In this document: positions 50,152 to 57,658 of the stretch, in pieces
How positions within the stretch are numbered: the stretch's first letter is position 1
Layout of the letters: every line of letters starts with the position of its first letter
DNA from: Shinella sp. CPCC 101442
GTDB lineage: Bacteria; Pseudomonadota; Alphaproteobacteria; Rhizobiales; Rhizobiaceae
Reading direction: 5' to 3'
Length of the DNA stretch: 64,000 nucleotides
NCBI RefSeq assembly: GCF_024704725.1
Contig: NZ_JALIQS010000014.1
Location: forward strand, 1-64,000
Translations under genes and position numbers: made by a program
The notes under the pieces: generated by a model
The model's input: only the letters and a program-made list of their open reading frames with translations
Databases searched by the model: none
What the model was told of the DNA's origin: nothing

Positions 50152-51176
50152 CGGAAACCCTCAAGGGATTGCTCATCGGTTGCGGCTTTTTCGCCCGTAA
50201 CCAGCTTCATGGCTGGTCTGAAACGAACGGTGCAAAAATCGCCGCCGTCTGCGATCTCGATGCCGAGCGGGCGCGCAACTACGCTGCTGAATTTGCCATT
50301 CCCGCCTGGCACGACACAGCGGACGTGCTGTCGTCCGGTGTCTTCGACTTCGTGGATATCTGCACCACGATGGAAACGCATGAGGAACTGGTCGCGCTGG
50401 CGCTCCGGCATCGCGTGCCCGTCATCGTCCAGAAGCCGTTCGCGCCCGATATCGCGACGTGCCGTCGTATCGTCGCGAACGCAGCCGAAGCTGGTGTGCC
50501 CGTGATGGTGCACGAGAATTTTCGGTTCCAAAAAATCTTTCGGCGCATCCGCGAAATCCTCGATAGCAGGGAAATCGGCGAACCGACCTTTGGTCGCCTT
50601 TCCTGGCGCAACGCCATCGATGTCTATTCGAACCAGCCCTACCTCCTGAAGACCAAGCGCTTTATGATCATGGATGTGGGTATCCACATGCTGGATCTGG
50701 CGCGCTTCCTATTCGGCGACGCCGGTGACGTTTCGTGCTTCACCCAGTCGGTCAAGCAAGGGCTCGCCGGGGAGGACGCAGCGACGATCCTGCTGCGCCA
50801 CGATAATCAGGTAACCTCGATCGTCGATGTCAGCTACGCTTCGCATCGTTTTCCCAATCCGTTTCCGCAAACGCTCGGTGAGATCGAGGGACGGCGCGGC
50901 ACAATCCAGATTCTGGAGGGTGAGGTCCTGTTGATCCATGCGGGCGGTAAGCAGCGGCGCGAAACGATAAAGGACGATGGCCGTGGCTGGACCTCGACGC
51001 CTTGGACGCAGATCCAGGACAGCGTGCCGCGGACACAGCAGCACTTCATCGACACGCTTCTGCACGGGGGCGGTTTCGAGACCTCCGCCGAAGACAGCCT
51101 GAAAACCTATGCCCTGGCGGAAGCGGCCTATCGATCCGCGGAAACGGGTCGCGTCATCGACGCCAAAAACCTCTAG
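50148..51176 (+). CDS. apsD: Gfo/Idh/MocA oxidoreductase, probable D-apiose dehydrogenase
   Basis: A 342-aa NAD(P)-dependent sugar dehydrogenase. It has the N-terminal Rossmann motif GCGFFARNQL and the family EKP motif, here QKPFAPD (Glu changed to Gln, Lys kept). The C-terminal half is the alpha/beta sheet domain. D-apiose dehydrogenase (ApsD) belongs to this family and produces the lactone that the upstream enzyme opens. The start overlaps the lactonase stop by four bases. Another aldose substrate cannot be excluded. Confidence 0.78.
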   Translation: MTETLKGLLIGCGFFARNQLHGWSETNGAKIAAVCDLDAERARNYAAEFAIPAWHDTADVLSSGVFDFVDICTTMETHEELVALALRHRVPVIVQKPFAPDIATCRRIVANAAEAGVPVMVHENFRFQKIFRRIREILDSREIGEPTFGRLSWRNAIDVYSNQPYLLKTKRFMIMDVGIHMLDLARFLFGDAGDVSCFTQSVKQGLAGEDAATILLRHDNQVTSIVDVSYASHRFPNPFPQTLGEIEGRRGTIQILEGEVLLIHAGGKQRRETIKDDGRGWTSTPWTQIQDSVPRTQQHFIDTLLHGGGFETSAEDSLKTYALAEAAYRSAETGRVIDAKNL

Positions 51177-51186
51177 GACACAGATC

Positions 51187-52218
51187 ATGCGAACCGATAC
51201 AACCCGGCGCGTAGGCCAGACCAACCTTCATATTCCCGTCCTTGGACTTGGAACCTGCCCGCTCGGCGGCGTCTACGAAGCGATCGACGAGCCGACCGCC
51301 CGCGCAACCTTCGAAGCGGCTTGGAATTCCGGCCTACGCCTCTACGACACGGCACCCTGGTATGGCCTCGGGCAGGCCGAGCACCGGACGGGCCGCGCGC
51401 TCTATGAAAAGGAACGCGGCTCCTACGTTCTCACCAGCAAGGTCGGCCGCCTCTTGAGCGCGCCGCGCGACCGTGCATCCTTCAAGCCGGTGAACTGGGC
51501 CGGAGCCCTGCCTTTCGAGCACCACCACGTCTTCACCTACGATGCCATCATGCGCTCGTATGAGGACAGCTTGCAGCGTCTCGGCATCAACCGGATAGAT
51601 GCGCTCTACATCCATGACCTCGACAGTGGCTATTTCCGCAGCGAAGAAGAGCTGAACGCCCGTCTCGGTGATCTTGAGAAAGGCGGCTATCGGGCGCTGG
51701 AGGAATTGAAGCGGAGCGGGGAAATCAAGGCCATCGGCGCCGGGGTTAACGAGCGCGGCATGATCGATCGTTTCCTCGACCGTTTCGATCTCGATGTCTT
51801 CCTCGTCGCATCGCGCTACACGCTGCTGGAACATGACATCTATTTCGACGAGGCCGCCCGCGCTGGCAAGCGGGGTGCGAGCCTCGTCGTCGGCGGCATA
51901 TTCAGCTCCGGCATCCTGGCGACGGGAGCGGTCGAAGGCGCGAAGTACGAATATGGTGCCGCCTCGCCTTCGATCATCGAGCGGGTCCGCAATCTCACGG
52001 ACGTCGCCCGGGCGCATGGCGTTTCTCTCCCGGCCGCGGCCCTTCAATTTCCCCTGGCCGCACAGGAGGTGGCGTCCGTCGTCTTCGGAGCGGTCAAACC
52101 CGCCGAGATCGAAGCGAATGTCGAGCATTTCACCGACGTCATCCCGGCCGGCTTCTGGTCGGACCTGCGAGCGGAAGGCCTGGTCCATCCCGAAATTCCG
52201 CTCCCGGCGAATGCATGA
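51187..52218 (+). CDS. Aldo/keto reductase (L-fucose/threo-aldose dehydrogenase type)
   Basis: A 343-aa AKR. The catalytic tetrad is visible: Asp and Tyr in YDTAPWYGLG, Lys in LTSKVG, His in YIHDLDSG. The sequence resembles D-threo-aldose/L-fucose dehydrogenases and pyridoxal 4-dehydrogenase. It begins about 10 bases after the dehydrogenase gene. In this operon it could oxidise or reduce a branched sugar intermediate. Its start is at ATG 51187, with AGGACACAGATC upstream. Confidence 0.85.
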   Translation: MRTDTTRRVGQTNLHIPVLGLGTCPLGGVYEAIDEPTARATFEAAWNSGLRLYDTAPWYGLGQAEHRTGRALYEKERGSYVLTSKVGRLLSAPRDRASFKPVNWAGALPFEHHHVFTYDAIMRSYEDSLQRLGINRIDALYIHDLDSGYFRSEEELNARLGDLEKGGYRALEELKRSGEIKAIGAGVNERGMIDRFLDRFDLDVFLVASRYTLLEHDIYFDEAARAGKRGASLVVGGIFSSGILATGAVEGAKYEYGAASPSIIERVRNLTDVARAHGVSLPAAALQFPLAAQEVASVVFGAVKPAEIEANVEHFTDVIPAGFWSDLRAEGLVHPEIPLPANA

Positions 52219-52589
52219 ATAGAGAATGGTTTCGGGCCTCCGGCCGATGGATCGGTGCTCTTGCCGTCATTCTCGCGGCATGGGCGGCGGGTGAGGGGCT
52301 CGCGATGGGGTGGCACCTGCCGGCACCTGCCGCGCTCATAGGGTTGGCCTTGCTTTTCCTCGGCTTTTGCTGCGTGCCGTCGCTGGTCGGTATTGTCGAA
52401 CCCGCCGGGCAGACACTTCTTCGCCAGTTTCCGCTGTTCCTCTATCCGTTGGGTGCCGGGTTTTTGACGCTTCATGGGTTCGGTGCGGTGGTTCTCCTTA
52501 AAATCCTGGTCGCGATCTTTGTGTCGCTCGTGCTGTCGCTCGTCGTCGGTGTCAAGGTTTTCTGCCTCTTCAAGAATAAGCATGGATAA
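52215..52589 (+). CDS. LrgA/CidA-family membrane protein
   Basis: A 124-aa protein with four predicted membrane segments (WIGALAVILAAWAAGEGLAM, APAALIGLALLFLGFCCVPS, FPLFLYPLGAGFLTLHGFGA, ILVAIFVSLVLSLVVGVKVF). The P-A-I-G pattern is the LrgA/CidA (UPF0299) hallmark. The start overlaps the aldo/keto reductase stop (ATGA), and the gene overlaps the next one, so it clearly belongs to the apiose-type operon. Family members were first seen as holin-like proteins; relatives are now linked to transport of small organic acids. Confidence 0.85.
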   Translation: MNREWFRASGRWIGALAVILAAWAAGEGLAMGWHLPAPAALIGLALLFLGFCCVPSLVGIVEPAGQTLLRQFPLFLYPLGAGFLTLHGFGAVVLLKILVAIFVSLVLSLVVGVKVFCLFKNKHG

Positions 52590-53277
52590 CATCCTTCCTT
52601 CGCTGGCGTGGCTGACGGCGACGATCCTGATCTGGTTGATCAGCCGGCGTTTGACGGAGAAATTAGGCATCTCCGCCTTTCGCAATCCGCTGTTCTTCGG
52701 CATCATCGTGCTCTGCGTTCTTCTGCCGACCTTGGGTGTGGCGCCGGGCGAATATCTCGCGCATGTCCGGCCGCTGACAATCCTGGTCGGCTTGGCAACG
52801 GTGGCGCTCGCTCTGCCGCTCTGGCAGCAAAGGATGCTCATCCGTGGGAATGCGCAGGCGATGCTTCTGGCGACGCTTGCGTCGACGGTTACAGGCATTC
52901 TCACCGCCGTCGGGCTCGGTTGGCTGCTTGGCTTGAATCAGGCCTACCTGGCGAGCATGGGACCGAAGATGACGACGCTTGCAGTTGCCCTGCCGCTGTC
53001 GCGTCTGACGGGCGGGTGGGACAATCTCGCCATGCTCTGCGTCATGTGCAACGGCGTCGGTGGCTCTTTCATTTCGAGCGCGCTGTGGAAAAACCTTGTG
53101 CCCGAGAGCGGCCCGGAGGAGCGGGCCTTCTCCCTCGGTCTTTCCTCGCATGCCATGGGGATTGCCCGAACTTTGGCGGTCTCGCCGGACTATGTCTCGC
53201 TTGCCAGTTGCGGCATGTTGCTCAGCGCTCTGATGACCGCGATCCTTTATGGGCTAGCGTTGCTAACAGTAACCTGA
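52582..53277 (+). CDS. LrgB/CidB-family membrane protein
   Basis: A 231-aa polytopic protein with the LrgB signature region (GPKMTTLAVALPLSRLTGGW, SSHAMGIARTLAVSP). It pairs with the LrgA-like protein encoded just upstream (8-base overlap). Plant PLGG1, an LrgA-LrgB fusion, is a glycolate/glycerate transporter, and Bacillus PftAB moves pyruvate. In this operon export or uptake of an organic acid such as glycolate is a reasonable hypothesis. Confidence 0.87.
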   Translation: MDNILPSLAWLTATILIWLISRRLTEKLGISAFRNPLFFGIIVLCVLLPTLGVAPGEYLAHVRPLTILVGLATVALALPLWQQRMLIRGNAQAMLLATLASTVTGILTAVGLGWLLGLNQAYLASMGPKMTTLAVALPLSRLTGGWDNLAMLCVMCNGVGGSFISSALWKNLVPESGPEERAFSLGLSSHAMGIARTLAVSPDYVSLASCGMLLSALMTAILYGLALLTVT

Positions 53278-53433
53278 TCCCGGTGCGTTATTCCCAAGCA
53301 ATCTAGGGCGCGCGTTGCGGTGTTCAGCGTTGATGCGGTGGCGGGGTTTGCCTCCGCTCAATAGCTTAATCAGCGGCCCCCTCAGCAAATTGAATCACTC
53401 GAGTAAATCCCCATCAAGGCCATCCTGCTGATC

Positions 53434-53705
53434 TCACCTAGCTACGAAGGTTTGGCATGCTGCCTTATACGCCAACATCGTAGCCGTATTGCCATTTGGA
53501 AAATTGAACTGGTAGTCGCTCCCGGCGACGGATAGTGTGAGGCCTTCATCAATACCTTGACCGGTAGCTCCATTGATCGCCCAAGTTGACTCATCCAAGA
53601 CCTAAACTAGTGGGCTGCCTGCGAGAAATTGCGTCCAGTATTCCATGTCAGGTAGTAGCTGCCCGGCGGCCGCATCACGAATTCCGAATGGAATGCGATT
53701 TTCAT
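53434..53705 (-). pseudogene. Frameshifted remnant of a small hypothetical gene
   Basis: From ATG 53705 the minus strand reads MKIAFHSEFVMRPPGSYYLT then WNTGRNFSQAAH and stops. A second frame continues protein-like sequence (STWAINGATGQGIDEGLTLS, then VAGSDYQFNFPNGNTATMLA and YKAACQTFVAR) to a stop at 53434. At least one frameshift and a stop separate the parts. It lies just downstream of the 668-aa RTX gene. The bases 53278-53433 show nothing else. Confidence 0.45.
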
Positions 53706-53714
53706 GGTATTCGC

Positions 53715-55721
53715 CTAGAGAATAAAATCGGCGGCAATTAGATTAGTAATGTTCTCGAATTGGATCGAGAAATCGATTGTCTTGTCGCCATCTGTATCTC
53801 CATAGAGATAGGCGTCACCATCGGTCGCCTTGTAACGTAGTTCACCAGCAACTCCGTTAAAGCTCGCTGTGCCACGGAATATGAACGCCTGATTTCCGCT
53901 GGCTATTTCCGAAGCATCTATACCAGAAAGATTGATACGATCACCCTCTGCGCGATCAAAGTCTTTCAAAACGTCGCGGGTTGCGGCAGCGCTGCCACTG
54001 TCTGTTGTAGAAGAATAGAGGAAAACATCCGCTCCGCTACCGCCGAAAATGATATCGCGCCCCGCGCCCCCCCTGAGAGAATCGCTACCAACTCCGCCGT
54101 ACAAAGTGTCATTTCCTGTGTCACCACTGAGAGAATCGGCACCGTCGCCACCCTCGAGCCTGTCGTTCCCACCGCCACCACGAATGGCGTCGTTCCCCTT
54201 ATCGCCTAAAAGCTTATTGGCTACGGCACTGCCGATAAGAGTGTCCGCTCCCCAACTGCCGGCAACGTTCTCGATATCGACATAAGTATCTCCCAGTGCG
54301 TGGCCTGCGAGCCCTTTTCCTGAAGCTAGATTCACGGACACGCCAACTGAGAGATAGGCGAGAAAGGACAGGCTATCCACGCCGGCCCCGCCATTGATAT
54401 GGTCGATCGCATCGCTCGCGATAAAGCGATCGTTTCCGTTTTCCCCAAATATCCTGTTTGTCCCTTGATCACCAAACAGGATATCGTCGCCGTCATTCCC
54501 GTGAAGCACGTCGTCGCCGGCTCCGCCTCTCAGAATGTCGTTGCCAGCGTCGCCCCACATGTCGTCATTGCCCTCACCACCCCATAATTGGTCGTCGCCT
54601 TCCTTTCCATAGACGCCATCATTGCCCTCGTCGCCCCAGAGCGCATCGTTTCCAGCGCCACCGTTTACATTATCGTTTCCAGTGCCGCCGCGTATCGCAT
54701 CCGCGCCATCATCGCCGTAGAGGTTGTCGTTTCCGGAATCGCCAGCAAGCTGGTCGTTTCCATTACCACCACTCAGCAAATCACCCCCACTGCCGCCATA
54801 GAGATAGTCGGTGCCGTTGCGGCCGTAGATCTTGTCATTGCCGTCATCGCCATAGAGGTAATCGACGTCTCCGAGAACGAATATCATCCCGTTGTCACTA
54901 TCTCCGCTGTCAATTACATCGTCGCCGGTGCCGCCATAGATCGTGTCCCTGCCGGAGCCTCCATTGAGGGTGTCTAGGCCGACTCCGCCGTAGATTTGAT
55001 CGTTACCAGTCCCACCATTAATCGTGTCATTGTGATAGTAAGTGGACTCGAAGATCAAATTGACGCCATCGCCCCAGATTACGTCGTTGCCACTCCCACC
55101 GGAAATATTATCTCTGCCTTCGTTCCCATAGATAACGTCTGCACCGGCATCCCCTGCTATCAGGTCGTCGCCTACGCCACCTGACATGGTGTCATCGCCG
55201 TCCCCACCCTGCATGTCATCTTTGCCATGATCACCCCACATTTGATCATTGCCAAAACCGCCTCGCAACGTATCGGCGTCGTTACCGCCGTGCATCTCTT
55301 CGTTCCCGGTGCCGCCATACATCCTGTCCGCACCATCATCTCCCCACATGACGCTGTTGTATTCGGCAGCGCCCCAAAACGTATCCCAGCCAGTTCCGCC
55401 AAAGAGTTGATCATATCCTCCACCCCCGGCGTAGAGCGTATCGTCGCCCTCGTCACCATTCAGAATATCGCTGCCAAGCCCGCCAAACAGCTGATCATTG
55501 CCTCTGCCGCCAAATAACTGATCATCGCCGTCGCCGCCGTGAAGTGTATCGTTGCCCCCGAGGCCGTAGAGTTTATCGTTACCTCCAAGGCCGTAGATCG
55601 TGTCAAACCATTGATTGTCATCGTTGTAACCTACGCCGGTTCTCGGGTCGGTTGTAATCCATGAGCGGCCCGTAAGGACGTTGGCGTAGTTGTCGCCATA
55701 CAAGGTGATATAAAAAGGCAT
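53715..55721 (-). CDS. RTX repeat protein, 668 aa
   Basis: From about residue 30 to 560 the protein is a near-continuous array of RTX nonapeptides (GGxGNDxLxG, e.g. GLGGNDKLYGLGGNDTLHGG), with one 50-residue interruption near 440-500. The last 105 residues (GADVFLYSSTTDSG to AADFIL) resemble the C-terminal domain of the protein at 4149-5147 and end in the same hydrophobic tail. No N-terminal signal, as expected for type I secretion. The ATG at 55721 follows ACAGGAGATAAAAAT; an upstream extension in the same frame lacks coding character. It has no catalytic domain, so it may be a surface or matrix protein. It is divergent from a LuxR-type regulator. Confidence 0.9.
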   Translation of the reverse strand: MPFYITLYGDNYANVLTGRSWITTDPRTGVGYNDDNQWFDTIYGLGGNDKLYGLGGNDTLHGGDGDDQLFGGRGNDQLFGGLGSDILNGDEGDDTLYAGGGGYDQLFGGTGWDTFWGAAEYNSVMWGDDGADRMYGGTGNEEMHGGNDADTLRGGFGNDQMWGDHGKDDMQGGDGDDTMSGGVGDDLIAGDAGADVIYGNEGRDNISGGSGNDVIWGDGVNLIFESTYYHNDTINGGTGNDQIYGGVGLDTLNGGSGRDTIYGGTGDDVIDSGDSDNGMIFVLGDVDYLYGDDGNDKIYGRNGTDYLYGGSGGDLLSGGNGNDQLAGDSGNDNLYGDDGADAIRGGTGNDNVNGGAGNDALWGDEGNDGVYGKEGDDQLWGGEGNDDMWGDAGNDILRGGAGDDVLHGNDGDDILFGDQGTNRIFGENGNDRFIASDAIDHINGGAGVDSLSFLAYLSVGVSVNLASGKGLAGHALGDTYVDIENVAGSWGADTLIGSAVANKLLGDKGNDAIRGGGGNDRLEGGDGADSLSGDTGNDTLYGGVGSDSLRGGAGRDIIFGGSGADVFLYSSTTDSGSAAATRDVLKDFDRAEGDRINLSGIDASEIASGNQAFIFRGTASFNGVAGELRYKATDGDAYLYGDTDGDKTIDFSIQFENITNLIAADFIL

Positions 55722-55847
55722 ATTTTTATCTCCTGTGGACACGCAGCGACTTTGAATGCTGAAACATGTCTTGCGATAAGCGAGTGATCCGACACATAAT
55801 TGCCTGCCTAGACCAGCTCCGCTATTCCTATCTGGGAGTAATGCCGC

Positions 55848-56963
55848 GTGAAACCTGAACACGTTCTGGAAAAGATCCGGTCTATCTATGGCTGGGCGAA
55901 CGAGGCAACCACGCATAGCGGCCTAGATATCCTGCGTGATGCGGTTGGAGCCGAACATGTCATTCTGACACGTGAGAGCCGGTCCGGTCCCGATGTACGC
56001 CTCGCCTGCAATAGGCTCGCAGGCGATGAGCTGAATAGCCTCGAGCCGCTCTGGGCGAATGATTTCGCAGACGCGCCATTTAACCGAATACCGTCAGGCA
56101 AAGCGTTTCGCGTGACGGATTTTCTACCGCTCCAAGCGATAACTGAAAGCAGCCGCTATCAAGAAATCGTTCGGCATATAGATGGTGGACTAGGAGCATC
56201 CACCAAGCTGACAAGCCAAGAAAGCTCCTCTGTTCTGTTTATCTGCCGCTCCGCCCGACAGGGGCTTGATTTTTCCAATCAAGATTTGATGACGATAGAT
56301 CTTCTAGCCTCGCACGTGATCGAGGCAAACGAGATACGAATTCGAATGGAGACAAGCAGGAACCGGGAGTCACAAGGTTACGGGGTTCTCAACCTTGTTG
56401 ACCAGGCGGTCGTTCTTTTAAATCAGGAGGGACGGATTGTATTCATCAACCACGAAGCAGGTGCACTTTTTTCCAACTGCGCTAGTCTGTCGTGCGTCAA
56501 CAGTCGTGTGCGAGCAACGAATAACGCCACCGACATCACGCTACAGGCAGCGATACGGCGTGCGTCTGATCACGATTTCAAAAGAACTCTCCACCCCGTT
56601 TTCGGCTCGGCGGCGCTATTCCGTTTGTCCGTTCCACAGGAACGCGGGCTCCCGCTCACGGTAAAAGTATTTTCGGGCAGCCAGTTAGGAGGTGAAAGGT
56701 ATGGCCTGTCGGTGTCTGCTGTGCTGATGATAACGGACCCAGAGAAAACAAGCCTTTTCAAAGCTGAGCAATTCTCGTCACAATTCGGCTTGTCGGAACG
56801 GGAAGCCCAGCTCGCGGCGCTTGTCTGCAGTGGCGCAAGACTGAAGGAGGCTGCGGCGGCAATGGCAATATCTGTTGGGACCGCTCGCCAATACCTGAAA
56901 TCGGTGTTCGTCAAAACAGGGGTGAATCGACAGTCGGACCTTATTCGCCTCGTGAGAATTTGA
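55848..56963 (+). CDS. LuxR-family regulator with GAF/PAS-like sensor
   Basis: A 371-aa protein. About 300-371 is the LuxR HTH (FGLSEREAQLAALVCSGARL then KEAAAAMAISVGTARQYLKS). The first 170 residues are GAF-like and 180-240 is PAS-like (VLNLVDQAVVLLNQEGRIVF). No autoinducer-binding motif is obvious. The start is GTG 55848 behind TGGGAG; no in-frame ATG is better. It is divergent from the 668-aa RTX gene by 126 bases, so control of RTX expression is likely (inference). Confidence 0.85.
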   Translation: MKPEHVLEKIRSIYGWANEATTHSGLDILRDAVGAEHVILTRESRSGPDVRLACNRLAGDELNSLEPLWANDFADAPFNRIPSGKAFRVTDFLPLQAITESSRYQEIVRHIDGGLGASTKLTSQESSSVLFICRSARQGLDFSNQDLMTIDLLASHVIEANEIRIRMETSRNRESQGYGVLNLVDQAVVLLNQEGRIVFINHEAGALFSNCASLSCVNSRVRATNNATDITLQAAIRRASDHDFKRTLHPVFGSAALFRLSVPQERGLPLTVKVFSGSQLGGERYGLSVSAVLMITDPEKTSLFKAEQFSSQFGLSEREAQLAALVCSGARLKEAAAAMAISVGTARQYLKSVFVKTGVNRQSDLIRLVRI

Positions 56964-57004
56964 TGCCAACTGGCACCTCCTCAGTGCGTTAACGTGTTCA
57001 ATAC

Positions 57005-57330
57005 GCGATAAGGATAGTGCGCCCTTCACGTGAATGGGAAAGCCCGGGCTAGCAGCGGCCGGGATGGTCTCGATCGAGGTGCTGCACCTTCCGGAGCTGC
57101 GGCGAAGGATGCCGTGCGAACGGTTGTCACCTTCTCCGCATCGGTCGATTTTGACCTTGCACCGTTTGGATGGCATTGTCGGCATAGATCGGACGCTTGA
57201 ACGTATCGGCACTGATGACCTCGACGATTTCCGAGACCTGTGCGAAATCAAGCAGCGCGGAACACGTTCTTGCCGACCGAGGTTGCGGCCGAGATGATGG
57301 CGTCATAGTTGCCGGCCGGCGCGGGTTCTT
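57005..57330 (-). pseudogene. etfA: Frameshifted remnant of etfA
   Basis: On the minus strand, pieces in different frames line up with the C-terminal half of electron transfer flavoprotein alpha subunit: NYDAIISAATSVGKNVFRA, then LLDFAQVSEIVEVISADTFK-RPIYADNAIQTVQ, then DAEKVTTVRTASFAAAPEG, then SIETIPAAASPGFPIHVKGA. At least three frame changes occur. The FAD-binding region (GNAIQTVQ in intact proteins) is recognisable. The N-terminal half is missing. Confidence 0.75.
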
Positions 57331-57658
57331 ACAAAAAAGTCAAGCAGCGAGGCGCGCTCGCTTTTCGTAAATTGGACCGGCTTTCCAATTCAGCTCCCAG
57401 AAAGGCAGGTTACGCCTAGCACAAGGTCACAGAAGCGGAACCACCCGCCTTATTCGTCATGCAGCCCTGCAATGAACTAATAGTCTAATAGCACAGAGGG
57501 ATTACCTACAATCAGAAGAGATAGTGCCGCAAGGGTGGACCGGAACTGACCTCCTTTCTCGACAAGCTGCCGGACGTCTCCACCCGAACATGTCCTTTGT
57601 GTATCGCGATGTGTTAAATTAATGATGTATTAATATATGCGCATTCCGGGGGGGATAA
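57331..57658. other. Intergenic stretch with promoter region of the M10 protease
   Basis: No gene is seen. The last 50 bases are AT-rich (GTGTTAAATTAATGATGTAT then TAATATATG) and are followed by GGGGGGATAA, a strong ribosome-binding site for the protease gene. The promoter is probably here. Confidence 0.5.

Noticed and set aside
53966-55517. Several long plus-strand ORFs opposite the 668-aa RTX gene
   Set aside because: Antisense frames of repetitive Gly/Asp codons stay open by composition; the RTX frame has clear family sequence and a ribosome-binding site.
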